NCBI GenBank assembly: GCA_004138175.2 | Contig: RYFE02000003.1 | Span: 124,001 to 188,000 of the forward strand | Reading direction: 5' to 3' | Length of the DNA: 64,000 nucleotides | From: Chloroflexales bacterium ZM16-3 | GTDB lineage: Bacteria > Chloroflexota > Chloroflexia > Chloroflexales > Chloroflexaceae | In this document: positions 8,032 to 16,793 of the stretch, piece by piece | How positions within the stretch are numbered: the stretch's first letter is position 1 | How the letters are laid out: every line of letters starts with the position of its first letter | Notes under the pieces: generated by a model | Database searches by the model: none | What the model was told of the DNA's origin: nothing | Seen by the model: the letters and a program-made list of their open reading frames with translations, nothing else | Position numbers and translations under genes: made by a program

Positions 8032-9240
8032 TTATTTGAGGGCGGCGGCGAAGCGGCGCATCCCCTCGACGATCTGCTCCTCGCTGGTGGCGTAGGAGAG
8101 GCGAATGTAGCCCGGCGCGCCGAAGGACTCGCCGGAGACGGCGGCGATGTGGGCTTCGTCGAGCAGGTAGTTGGTCAGCTCATCGCTGCTCGCGCACACC
8201 TTGCCGCCGCGCAGGGGCCGGTTGAGCAGGCCGGTGACGTTGGGGAAGACGTAGAATGCGCCGTCGGGCACGTTGCATGTGACTTCGGGGATCTCGGCCA
8301 GCAGGCCGAGGATCAGGTCGCGGCGCTTGTGGAACTGGGTGGCCATCTCGACGACCGTGGCCTCGATCTCGGGGTTGGGCGTGTAGGCGGCCAGGGCGGC
8401 GTACTGCGAGATCGATGCGGTGTGGGTGCTGGTGTGGCTCTGGATGGCCTTGATCGCCTCGATGATCGGCTGCGGGCCGGCCACATAGCCCACGCGCCAG
8501 CCGGTCATTGCATATGCCTTGGCGGCGCCGTTGATGATCAGGGTGCGGTCGGCCATCTCTGGGGCGACCCTGAGCCAGCGGGCGTAGTCGACATAACTAA
8601 TCGCGTCGTAGATCTCATCGCTGATGATGATCGCCTCGCTGTCGCGGAGGACATCGGCGAGGGCGCGCAGCTCGGCGGCGCTGTAGACGGCGCCGGTGGG
8701 GTTGCTGGGCGAGTTGAGTACGACGATGCGGGTGCGTGGGCTCAGGCTGGCGGCCAGCTGCTCGGGGGTGAGCTTGAACCCGCTGGCCTCGGTGGTCATC
8801 GGGGTGATGGGGGTGGCCCCGGAGAGCTTGGCCTGCTCGATGTAGCTGACCCAGTAGGGCGCGGGGATGATCGCCTCGTCACCCTCGTCGCAGAGCGCCT
8901 GGAAGGCTAGGTAGAGCGCCTCCTTCGCCCCGGCGGTGGTCGTGACCTGGCCGATCGCGTAGCTCACGCCGCTGTCGGCGCTGGCGCGCTGGGCGACGGC
9001 TTTGCGTAGGTCGGCGGTGCCGCCCGCCGGGGTGTAGTGGGTGTGGTTCTTGTTGATCGCGTCGATCCCAGCGGCCTTGATCGGCATCGGCGTGTCGAAA
9101 TCTGGCTCGCCGACGCTGAACGAGATCACGTTGATGCCGGCGGCGCGCATCTGGGCGACCCGGCCGGTCATGGCGGCGGTGGCCGATGCCTCAAGCTGGG
9201 CGAGGCGTTTAGCGAAGCGGTACGCGGTCTGGGTGGGCAT
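8032..9240 (-). CDS. aspC: Class I aspartate aminotransferase (I-gamma type)
   Basis: PLP-dependent transfer of the amino group between aspartate and 2-oxoglutarate. The 402-residue length and N-terminus match thermophile-type AspAT. Seen are SVGEPDFDTP (substrate arm, about residue 42), YTPAGGTADLRKAV, LNSPSNPTGAVYS (PLP pocket Asn, about 180), ISDEIYDAISY (cofactor Asp and Tyr) and INGAAKAYAMTGWRVGYV with the Schiff-base Lys (about 240). The conserved C-terminal Arg lies in GAPGYIRLSY. Start is the ATG at 9240; an AGGAG stretch lies just upstream. It could alternatively accept prephenate, as some relatives do. Confidence 0.93.
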   Translation of the reverse strand: MPTQTAYRFAKRLAQLEASATAAMTGRVAQMRAAGINVISFSVGEPDFDTPMPIKAAGIDAINKNHTHYTPAGGTADLRKAVAQRASADSGVSYAIGQVTTTAGAKEALYLAFQALCDEGDEAIIPAPYWVSYIEQAKLSGATPITPMTTEASGFKLTPEQLAASLSPRTRIVVLNSPSNPTGAVYSAAELRALADVLRDSEAIIISDEIYDAISYVDYARWLRVAPEMADRTLIINGAAKAYAMTGWRVGYVAGPQPIIEAIKAIQSHTSTHTASISQYAALAAYTPNPEIEATVVEMATQFHKRRDLILGLLAEIPEVTCNVPDGAFYVFPNVTGLLNRPLRGGKVCASSDELTNYLLDEAHIAAVSGESFGAPGYIRLSYATSEEQIVEGMRRFAAALK

Positions 9241-9260
9241 GGGCGGCTCTCCTTACGCAC

Positions 9261-9285
9261 GATTGCAGAATGCAGATTGCAGATG
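9261..9285. repeat. Heptanucleotide array, unit GATTGCA
   Basis: Three and a half tandem copies of GATTGCA (one as GAATGCA), with no inverted partner arm visible. It lies in the aspC upstream region. The same word, in the opposite orientation, forms the right arm of the array at 7603-7636, on the other side of aspC. Confidence 0.8.
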
Positions 9286-9464
9286 GGGATGGGCCATACG
9301 AAAGGCGCGGCGAGGCAGAGATTGGCTCATGCGACGTCGCACCTCTGTGGTGTGGCCCATTCGTGGAGATTATACCATTGCGGGGTCAGGGGCACGCCTT
9401 CGCTGCTATGACGTTCTGTAGGGTGACGTATCGGCGTGGCCGTAGGTGATCATCGTAGAGGTGC

Positions 9465-9470
9465 TATGAT
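9465..9470 (+). promoter_or_regulatory. Minus-10 box TATGAT just before the glycosyltransferase start
   Basis: TATGAT ends 6 nt before the ATG at 9477, and the gene has no ribosome binding site. As at purK and tmk, this fits a leaderless transcript. The -35 region is weak. Confidence 0.4.
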
Positions 9471-9476
9471 AGCCCG

Positions 9477-11531
9477 ATGCGAGCGCAGCCCCATAAGCTT
9501 ATATTGGCGCTGATCCTGTTGCTGTCTCTGGCCTGGAGGCTGCTGCTCTGGGCGCAGCCGCTGCATCTGCCGTCGAACGACGAGGTGGAGTATGTGCGGG
9601 TCGCTCGCGACCTGCTGGCTGGCCGGGGCTGGGTCTTCTATGAGAGCTGGCGCTGGCTGCGCGCCCCGCTCTACCCGCTGTTTCTGGCTGGCTCGCTCTG
9701 GCTGGCTGGTGGCGACCTGCATCTGGCGGCGCTGCCTAACCTGGCCCTGAGCGTCGGTGTGGTGTGGCTCGCCTACGGGCTGACGCGCGCGCTGGCTCCC
9801 GATGGGCGGCGCGGCCCGGCGCTGCTGTCTGCTGCTGTGGCCGCCGCGCTCCAGACCTACGCGACCTTCGCGAGCCTGTATATGAGCGAGATGCTCTTCT
9901 CGCTGCTGTTTGGCCTGGGGCTGCTGGCGCTGGCCCGCTGGCAGCACTCGGGCGGGCTGGGCCGGGCCGCCCTGGCGGGGGCGCTGGTTGGGCTGGCCTG
10001 CCTGACCCGCTCGGCCGCGCTGGTCTTCCTTCCCGTGGCGGGCCTGTGGATGCTTTGGGTCGCCCTTAGGCGGAGCGGGTGGCGGCCAGGGATCGTGCTG
10101 CCGCCGCTGACCCTGGCTCTGGGGGCGGCCCTGGTGATCGCGCCGTGGACGCTGCATACCTGCCGGGCCTACGGGCGCTGCACCCTGATTGAGACGGGCG
10201 GATCCTACAACCTGTGGGCGTTCTACGAGCCGCGCGAGAGCCTGGAGACGATTAACCAGACCCTGGAGGCGATCCGTAACCCCATGGAGCGGGCGGATGT
10301 AGCGACGCAGCACGGGCTGGCGCGGCTGCGCGAGGATCCGGCGATCATTCTGCGGAAGCTCCCGACCGAGTGGATTCGGCTCTGGACGGTCAAGCCGATC
10401 GAGGATCGCTTTCTGCGGGCGGACAACTATAGCGACCCGCCCCCCGCGATCTTTTTGTCCGGGCTCGTGCTGGACGACATGCTCTACCTGCTGGTGCTCT
10501 GCGCCGCGCCCTTCGGGCTGGCCTTGGCTCGCCGTAATGCCTTTGCGCTGCTGCTAGGCCTATGGGTGGTGGTGTTTGTGCTGGCCACATTGTTCACCCA
10601 CGCAGAGGGGCGCTACCGGCACTTCCTGTTTGTTGCCATGATACCGCTGGCGTCTGTGGCGCTCGCCGGGCTGCGGCGGCGCGAGCGGCCCCCGCAGGCG
10701 CTGGCGCTGCTGGCCGGGGCCGCGCTGGCGCTGGCGCTGCTGCCGGGCCTGCGCTACTACCCGTGGGGCTGGGCGGGCGGCGGCGCGCTACGCAGCGTCT
10801 ATCGCGCTGTTGGGGATGGGCTGGCGGACGCCGGGCGCTACACCACTGCCGAGAGCGCGTACCGGTCGGCGCTAGAGGCCAGCCCGACCCCGGACGGATG
10901 GATCGCCATGGGCGACCTTCAGCGCCGCGCGGGCGATGCGGGCGCGGCCATTGACTCCTACGAGCAGGCCCACGCGCTGCGCCCGCCCTATGTGGGGGCC
11001 AGCGCCGCCCTGGGCGACCTGCTGCGCGAGCTGGGGCGGGCCGATGCTTCGCGCGTGGCGTTTCGGGGGCGCTACCTCGACCAGCAGCACCTGGCGGATT
11101 GGAGCTTCCTGATGCGCCCGCCGGCTCCGGCGTCGGCTGTGGATGTGGGCGATGGGCTGGATTTCGGCTATGTCGGCGGGGTCTATCAGGCGGAGCAGAT
11201 GCAGGACACAACGGTGCGCTGGACGGCGGGCCGGGGGCTGCTGCGCCTCCAGCCGACTGGAGGCCCCGGCCCGGCGGTGCTGATATTGCGGGTGGCGGCC
11301 CCGCGCCCGGATGGCGTCCCGGTGCCGCTGAAGATTTGCGTCGGGGGCGCGTGTGCGGATGTGCCGCTGGGGGCGGGGTGGCGGGTGGTGCGGCTCTGGC
11401 TGCCTTCGGTCGGCGCGGGCCCAATCGAGCTGTGTAGCCCCACGTTCTACGCGGCTGATGGGCGTGACCTGGGGGTGCTGCTGGATTGGGCGGTGCTGGA
11501 AACACTGAGGACTGAGGCACTGAGGCACTGA
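9477..11531 (+). CDS. GT39/ArnT-like polytopic membrane glycosyltransferase with C-terminal TPRs
   Basis: A 684-residue inner-membrane protein. The first TM segment (about residues 8-24) is followed by the periplasmic loop PSNDEVEYVRVARDLLAGRG, which matches the Asp-Glu catalytic start of the GT39/PMT/ArnT superfamily that uses polyprenyl-phosphate sugars. About ten more TM segments run to about residue 430. A soluble tail follows, with two tetratricopeptide-like repeats (AGRYTTAESAYRSALEASP, then AGDAGAAIDSYEQAHALRP) and a beta-rich end of about 130 residues. The last residues are encoded by a heptad/octad array, so the C-terminus has probably been set by repeat expansion. Acceptor unknown. 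Confidence 0.78.
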   Translation: MRAQPHKLILALILLLSLAWRLLLWAQPLHLPSNDEVEYVRVARDLLAGRGWVFYESWRWLRAPLYPLFLAGSLWLAGGDLHLAALPNLALSVGVVWLAYGLTRALAPDGRRGPALLSAAVAAALQTYATFASLYMSEMLFSLLFGLGLLALARWQHSGGLGRAALAGALVGLACLTRSAALVFLPVAGLWMLWVALRRSGWRPGIVLPPLTLALGAALVIAPWTLHTCRAYGRCTLIETGGSYNLWAFYEPRESLETINQTLEAIRNPMERADVATQHGLARLREDPAIILRKLPTEWIRLWTVKPIEDRFLRADNYSDPPPAIFLSGLVLDDMLYLLVLCAAPFGLALARRNAFALLLGLWVVVFVLATLFTHAEGRYRHFLFVAMIPLASVALAGLRRRERPPQALALLAGAALALALLPGLRYYPWGWAGGGALRSVYRAVGDGLADAGRYTTAESAYRSALEASPTPDGWIAMGDLQRRAGDAGAAIDSYEQAHALRPPYVGASAALGDLLRELGRADASRVAFRGRYLDQQHLADWSFLMRPPAPASAVDVGDGLDFGYVGGVYQAEQMQDTTVRWTAGRGLLRLQPTGGPGPAVLILRVAAPRPDGVPVPLKICVGGACADVPLGAGWRVVRLWLPSVGAGPIELCSPTFYAADGRDLGVLLDWAVLETLRTEALRH

Positions 11532-11636
11532 GGACTGAGGCACTGAGGTGGTGAGGCACTGAGGGGCTTTGAGGAGGTTCTGTCTCCCCGTCTCAGTGCC
11601 TCAGTGCCTCTGTGTTTCATTGCCCTCAGTGCTACT
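11506..11636. repeat. Octanucleotide array with inverted arms, unit CACTGAGG
   Basis: About seven copies of CACTGAGG, with GACTGAGG and related variants (11506-11563), face a shorter complementary array rich in CTCAGTGC (11586-11636). They lie between convergent glycosyltransferase and glycosidase genes. The left arm encodes the last residues of the glycosyltransferase. The same word recurs at 30832-30863 and 63077-63102. Confidence 0.85.
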
Positions 11637-12732
11637 GTGGCGCGGCGTACGCCTGCACAGCGAGGTAGATCGCGCGCGGGGTGCCGTCGGGGGCGACGAA
11701 GTTCCAGCTGTCGGGGTAGGAGTGGGTGGCGAAGGGCGTGCTGAACTGCCAGAGGGCGACGGCGACGAGCCAGGGGTAGCTGCGGGCCTGCTCGTAGGTG
11801 GCGATCGTCCAGCGGATGCGGTTGGCCGGGCTGATGGCGGCGCTCCAGCGCGGGTGGTCGTTGTAGCCGCCCTCGGTGATGATGATTGGCTTATCGCTGC
11901 CGCCGAGCCTGTCGAGCATGGCGCGCACAAGCTCCACGCGGCGGAAGTTGACCTTCTCGGGGGCGGGCGCGGCATCGGGGGGCTCCTGCCCGCCGTAGGC
12001 GTGGACGGCCCACATGTCGAAGAAGGGGCCTGCCTGGGCATCGTAGAGCGATGCGAGGTACTGCATGTCGTCCATGCGGGTGGCCCCGTCGTCGATGGAC
12101 TGGCCGGGCGAGAGCGCCCCGGCGATGATGATCGCGTCGGGGACGGTGGCTTTGACGACGGGGTAGACGACCTTGAGCAGGGCGGCGTAGGCGCCGGGGT
12201 CGGGCGGGCGCTCGCCCCACTCGAAGCGTAGGTTGGGCTCGTTCCAGATCTGGATGTGGCGCACGCCGAGGGGGCGGTAGCGGGCGGCGAAGGCGGCCAC
12301 GTAGCTGGCGTAGTCCTGGTAGCGCGCCGGGTCGAGGTAGCGGTCGGTGGCGTCGGCGGGCCTGGCCCATGCTGGCACGAGGTCGATCCGGGCGACGACC
12401 TGGAGCCCCTGGCGGCGGGCGTGCTCGATGACCATATCGGAGCCAGTCCAGTCGTAGCCGTAGCGCGAGCGGGGCTGGACGTAGGCCCAGGGGAAGAGCT
12501 CGACGATCCAGCTTGCCCCCATCTCGCGCACCTGCTCTAGGTTGTGCTGGATGTAGAACTCGTCGCCGACGCCGTTGAGCCGGGTGTGGACGCCGATCAG
12601 CGGGTTGGTGGTGCGCACCTGCTGCTGGGGCGGCAGGTTGAGCGGGCGGGGTAGCCTGGGGCCAAGGAACTCGGCTAGGGTTAGGGCTATCATCGCCAGG
12701 GCGGCCAGGATGATGGGCGCTGAGCGTGGCAT
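11632..12732 (-). CDS. Secreted/anchored glycoside hydrolase, clan A type (GH39/GH5-like)
   Basis: Starts at the ATG at 12732 (366 residues), with AAGGAAACC just upstream; the frame is open further to 12915. The N-terminus (MPRSAPIILAALAMIALTLA) is a signal peptide or membrane anchor. The rest fits a (beta/alpha)8 barrel: NPLIGVHTRL at the first strand, HIQIWNEPNL with the acid/base Glu after Asn (about residue 163) and IIITEGGYND with the candidate nucleophile Glu (about 284). Both carboxylates are present, so activity is expected on an extracellular polysaccharide. Substrate is unknown. The neighbouring membrane glycosyltransferase suggests a link to cell-surface glycans. Confidence 0.78.
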   Translation of the reverse strand: MPRSAPIILAALAMIALTLAEFLGPRLPRPLNLPPQQQVRTTNPLIGVHTRLNGVGDEFYIQHNLEQVREMGASWIVELFPWAYVQPRSRYGYDWTGSDMVIEHARRQGLQVVARIDLVPAWARPADATDRYLDPARYQDYASYVAAFAARYRPLGVRHIQIWNEPNLRFEWGERPPDPGAYAALLKVVYPVVKATVPDAIIIAGALSPGQSIDDGATRMDDMQYLASLYDAQAGPFFDMWAVHAYGGQEPPDAAPAPEKVNFRRVELVRAMLDRLGGSDKPIIITEGGYNDHPRWSAAISPANRIRWTIATYEQARSYPWLVAVALWQFSTPFATHSYPDSWNFVAPDGTPRAIYLAVQAYAAPQ

Positions 12733-13004
12733 GGTTTCCTTATGGCGGGGTTGCAAAGGGCGAAGCCCGTACCCCGCCCCTCGGGCACGCCAGATCCGCG
12801 CGCGGAGCGCGTCACCTTGCGGCGTGTGGTGAGCCATGTTATAACACGAGAGGCTCTGTTGTGAGATCTTAACCGTGAGGGCGCGTCGCCATACGTCGCG
12901 CGATGGCATAGGCATAGGTGATCAAGCTGGTACAATGGCTCATTGCCAATGGTTGTTGATATAATTCCGTGGCGTATGCTGACGCAGCAGACTCCGAGGA
13001 TACG

Positions 13005-16000
13005 ATGCTGGCTCTTGAGTCGACCCTTTACGACCACTATCGAATCACCTATGTTGTCGATGAGCGCCCCGACTGCGTGATTTACCGCGCGATCGATATG
13101 CGCTCGTCGCTGGGCGTGCTTGTCGCCGAGTTGCCGCAGGCCGGTGACTCTGCGCTGTCCGATCTGGGCGCGCTGGCTGGCCAGATCGCCACCGTGAGTG
13201 CGCCGGGCCTGCTCCCACTGCGTGATCACTTTGCTCAGGATGCGGCTTACTACCTGATCGCGGACGACCCTGGTGGCCAGGATCTGGATCGGGTGTCGCG
13301 AGATCGCGGCGGCCCGCTGCCTGAGTCCGAGGTGCTGACTCTGGTGAGCCAGCTGTTGGGCGCGCTAGATGTGCTGCACGAGCATAACCCGCCGCTGCTG
13401 CTGGGCGACCTGCGCACAACGGATCTGTGGTCGTCGCCGGATGGCGGGCTAAGCCTGGCCCCCTTCGCCCTGGCCCGCCAGCTAGGCGTTGAGCCCTCGT
13501 CCTACCGGGCACCTGAGTTGCACGACAGCGAGACCGAGCCGACGATGTCGAGCGACCTATACGCGATGGGTGCGGTGCTCTACCAGCTGCTGACCGGGTG
13601 GCCGCCGCCCACGGCGGCGCAGCGCGAAGCGGGCACGCCGCTGAATGCGCCGCGTACGCTGAATACGCGTATCTCGCCACTGGCCGAGCAGATGGCCCTA
13701 CGGGCGATGGAGAAGAAGCCGGCGAGCCGCTACCAGCGCGCCCGCGAGATGCGCAGCGCCCTAGAGACGGTGCATCTGATGGCGGGGCGGCCCCAGGGCG
13801 CTATGGCATCGGCCGAGGATGCCGCGCTGTCGCCCGCGCCGGTTGAGCAGCCAGATCGCCCGGTCGAGACGGCCATGGTCTATGGCCCGCCGCCGCCTGT
13901 GCCGCCCTACACCCAGCCCGCCCCCGGAACCTATGCGCCATCTCCGCAGCAGCACTATGTCGGCGGATACAGCCAGGCGACATCGCAGGTCGCTCCGAAT
14001 CCCTCATCCCGGGTGAGCAACGGCTGTCTGATCGCGATTGTGGCGACCCTGGCCATGATGACGCTGCTGATCTGTCTTATCGGGGTCTTTATCGGCTACC
14101 GCATCCTGACCGACACTGGCATGTCGCTGCCGGGCGGTGCCGCTGCGATGGGCACGCCCTCCCCGGCGGGTGGCGTCGTCCAGGACGCAACCCCCTTGCC
14201 TGCGCCGCCCGCGCCTACGGACAGCGGCGCCCCCGTGGTGCCGGAGACCTTCACCCAGACCAGCCAGATCCAGGAGGACGATGTTGGCCCGGCGGCCTAC
14301 GCGCCGAGTGGCGAGCTGATCGCTGTCGGCGTCGGCAAGACAATCCAGCTGCGCCTGGGCGATACGCTCGCCCAGGGGCTGACCCTGAGCGGCCACACCG
14401 GCACGATCAGCGTGCTGACCTTCTCGCCGAACAGCGCGATTCTGGCCTCGGGCGCGCAGGATGAGAACAGCGTGATCCTCTGGGATGTGGCCACGGGCCA
14501 GGAGCGTCAGCGCCTCGAAGGCCACACTGGCTGGATCCGCAGCCTAGCCTTCTCGCCCGATGGGGCAATCCTGGCCTCGGGCAGCACCGATAACACGGTG
14601 CGCCTGTGGGATGTGGCCAGCGGCCGGGAGCTGGGTGTGCTGGAGGGCCACACCGATTACCTGGGCAATATCGCCTTCTCTCCCGATGGTGCGGCGCTGG
14701 CTTCGGCATCGCGGGATGGCACGGTGCGCCTGTGGGACATGGGCTCGCAGCAGCTCAGCGTGGGGTTTCGCTATGTAGCTCCCACAGACCCCGCCACCAA
14801 TCAGCCCTACTGGCTCACCGGAATCGCCTACAGCCCCGATGGGAAGAGCATCGCGGTCGGCTCGGTGAGCGCGAGCATCTATGTGCTCGATGCCGCCAGC
14901 GGCAAGCTCCAGCACGAGCTGAAAGGCCACCAGGACTGGGTGGTGATCCGCGGGCTGAGCTACAGCCCGGATGGCCGAACCCTGGCTAGCGCGAGCCTTG
15001 ATGGCACGGTGCGCCTGTGGAGCCCGCTTACCGGTACGGAGCGGGCCGTGCTGACCCAGCGCGGCATTCGCCTGCTCGGCCTGAGCTGGGCACCAGATAG
15101 CCAGCACCTCGCGTCCACGAGCGACAGCGCTGGCTCGCTGACGGTCTGGAACACCCAGACCCGCCAGGCTGAGCAGACCATCCTGCTCTCCCAGGGCACG
15201 GTGACGACGCTGACCTACTCGGATAGCGGCACGGTGCTCGGCTCGGGCGGTGCCAGCGGCACGGTGCGCCTGCATATCTTCCCGAGCGATCGCCATGTGA
15301 GCCTGAATGGTGGCGCAGTGACAAGCCAGTTTATCGGCTTTGTGAGCGACACGCAGCTGGCCGCGATCAGCGACGCCGGGGAGGTCGTGATCATCGACCT
15401 GACCGGCCAGGATCGCAACCGGCAGCTCCAGGGGCTCAGTGGTTTTGCGGTGAGCCTGGTGGTGAGCCGCGACCGCAGACTGCTAGCCGCCGGCAATGGT
15501 CGCGGCGATGTGGCCATCTGGGATGTGGGCAGCCAGAAGCTGCTGCGAACGCTGCGCGGGCTGAACGGGTCTGCTTTTCTGCTCTCGTTTAACCGCGACG
15601 CCTCGCAGATCTCCGCCGCCACGAATCAGGACTCGAATGTCTCCCAGATCATTGTTTGGGATGTGCAGAGCGGCGATACACAGACCACGATCCGCGGGGG
15701 TCAGTCGCAGGTGACGAGCATGGAGATGCTCGCTGGCGGCGATATGGTGGCCAGCGCCGACATCGACGGCTCGCTGACGATCTACAGCTCCTCCGATGGC
15801 GAGGCGATCCGCACCATCACCGCGCCGGCGGAAGACCATTGGTTTAGCAGCTTCGTCTTCTCGCCTGATAGCAAGATGCTCGTGACGGGGAGCGTCGTCG
15901 GCACAGTCGATTTCTGGGATCCGCAGAGCGGCGCGCTGCTGAACAGCATCCACCTTAGCACGGGGAGCGTGATGGCTCTAGCCTTCCGCCCCGACGGTAA

Positions 16001-16058
16001 GCAGATCGCCGCGAGCACGCGCGATGGTGGGATCTATCTGTTTGATCCGGCTAGTTGA
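13005..16058 (+). CDS. Membrane-anchored pseudokinase with C-terminal WD40 propeller
   Basis: A three-part protein. The N-terminal 250 residues fold like a Ser/Thr kinase (SYRAPELH and a D-x-W/L-style helix SSDLYAMGAVLYQLLTG are kept), but the catalytic residues are lost. The Gly loop reads VDERPDC, the VAIK Lys is Glu (VLVAELP), HRD is LGD, the catalytic-loop Asn is Asp and DFG is PFA. A Pro-rich linker leads to one TM helix (about 340-368, beginning GCLIAIVATLAMM). About 650 extracytoplasmic residues follow, made of WD40 repeats (for example SGSTDNTVRLWDVASG), probably two propellers. I prefer the ATG at 13005 (GAGGA before it) to the GTG at 12969, which lies at the -10 box. The role is likely scaffolding. 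Confidence 0.85.
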   Translation: MLALESTLYDHYRITYVVDERPDCVIYRAIDMRSSLGVLVAELPQAGDSALSDLGALAGQIATVSAPGLLPLRDHFAQDAAYYLIADDPGGQDLDRVSRDRGGPLPESEVLTLVSQLLGALDVLHEHNPPLLLGDLRTTDLWSSPDGGLSLAPFALARQLGVEPSSYRAPELHDSETEPTMSSDLYAMGAVLYQLLTGWPPPTAAQREAGTPLNAPRTLNTRISPLAEQMALRAMEKKPASRYQRAREMRSALETVHLMAGRPQGAMASAEDAALSPAPVEQPDRPVETAMVYGPPPPVPPYTQPAPGTYAPSPQQHYVGGYSQATSQVAPNPSSRVSNGCLIAIVATLAMMTLLICLIGVFIGYRILTDTGMSLPGGAAAMGTPSPAGGVVQDATPLPAPPAPTDSGAPVVPETFTQTSQIQEDDVGPAAYAPSGELIAVGVGKTIQLRLGDTLAQGLTLSGHTGTISVLTFSPNSAILASGAQDENSVILWDVATGQERQRLEGHTGWIRSLAFSPDGAILASGSTDNTVRLWDVASGRELGVLEGHTDYLGNIAFSPDGAALASASRDGTVRLWDMGSQQLSVGFRYVAPTDPATNQPYWLTGIAYSPDGKSIAVGSVSASIYVLDAASGKLQHELKGHQDWVVIRGLSYSPDGRTLASASLDGTVRLWSPLTGTERAVLTQRGIRLLGLSWAPDSQHLASTSDSAGSLTVWNTQTRQAEQTILLSQGTVTTLTYSDSGTVLGSGGASGTVRLHIFPSDRHVSLNGGAVTSQFIGFVSDTQLAAISDAGEVVIIDLTGQDRNRQLQGLSGFAVSLVVSRDRRLLAAGNGRGDVAIWDVGSQKLLRTLRGLNGSAFLLSFNRDASQISAATNQDSNVSQIIVWDVQSGDTQTTIRGGQSQVTSMEMLAGGDMVASADIDGSLTIYSSSDGEAIRTITAPAEDHWFSSFVFSPDSKMLVTGSVVGTVDFWDPQSGALLNSIHLSTGSVMALAFRPDGKQIAASTRDGGIYLFDPAS

Positions 16059-16108
16059 TCCGCGACCAAACATTCTATTTGTCCTTGAATTCATGAAGGA
16101 GTGCCCTC

Positions 16109-16726
16109 ATGTTTGATTCATTCAAGAAGAAGGATGATCACACCCCCGTAGACCACCAGGAGGGGCGAGTCCCGCCGGGGCAGTATGTCACTGGGAAGTT
16201 TCCGGTGCTGCACTATGGCAGCGTGCCGCAGTATAGCGACCTAGAGAGCACATGGGATCTGCGTGTCTGGGGTGAGCTTTCCGAGCCGGCGCGCCTGAGC
16301 TTCAGCGAGTTTCGCGCCCTGCCGACCATCCAGATCACTACCGATATCCACTGTGTCACCCGCTGGAGCAAGCTGGATACGCACTGGGAGGGCGTGCAGT
16401 TCAAAGAGTTTCTCAGGCACATCCCGGCCCTCAATCCGTCGGCGCAGTTTGTGATCGCCCACTGCGACCAGGGCTATACGGCGAATGTGCCGCTTGAGGT
16501 GCTGCTCGACGATGAGGCCATGCTGGCCTATAAGTACGATGGCGAGGAGCTAACGCCGGAGCACGGCTTCCCGCTGCGCCTGCTCACCCCGCGCAAGTAC
16601 TTCTGGAAGAGCGCCAAGTGGCTGCGTGGCCTGGAGTTTCTTTCCTACGATAAGCTCGGCTTCTGGGAGCGCTACGGCTATAACAATCACGCCGACCCCT
16701 GGAAAGAGGAGCGCTACGCGGAGTAG
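16109..16726 (+). CDS. Sulfite-oxidase-like molybdopterin oxidoreductase (YedY/MsrP-like)
   Basis: A 205-residue protein covering only the molybdopterin-binding domain of the sulfite oxidase superfamily. The Mo-ligand Cys lies in TTDIHCVTRWSKLDTHWEGV (about residue 80). Further conserved elements are AHCDQGYTANVPLEVLLD and HGFPLRLLTPRKYFWKSAKW, which contact the cofactor. There is no Tat signal or TM segment at the N-terminus (MFDSFKKKDD), so unlike MsrP it appears cytoplasmic. A GAAGGAG ribosome binding site precedes the ATG by about 7 nt. The electron partner and substrate are not indicated; a haem-binding YedZ subunit gene is not nearby. Confidence 0.9.
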   Translation: MFDSFKKKDDHTPVDHQEGRVPPGQYVTGKFPVLHYGSVPQYSDLESTWDLRVWGELSEPARLSFSEFRALPTIQITTDIHCVTRWSKLDTHWEGVQFKEFLRHIPALNPSAQFVIAHCDQGYTANVPLEVLLDDEAMLAYKYDGEELTPEHGFPLRLLTPRKYFWKSAKWLRGLEFLSYDKLGFWERYGYNNHADPWKEERYAE

Positions 16727-16793
16727 AGCGGGGAGGCTCGGAGGGACTGCGCTCCTCCGAGAAAAACTCCTTATGATGACATCGCGATTCAGG

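Noticed and set aside
12969-13004. GTG at 12969 as the start of the WD40 protein
   Set aside because: It lies 3 nt from a TATAAT box (12960-12965), so a transcript from that promoter would begin after it; the ATG at 13005 has GAGGA upstream.
12690-13229. A 179-residue minus-strand open frame overlapping two genes
   Set aside because: It covers the start of the glycosidase gene in another frame and the start of the WD40 gene on the opposite strand, without protein-like character.
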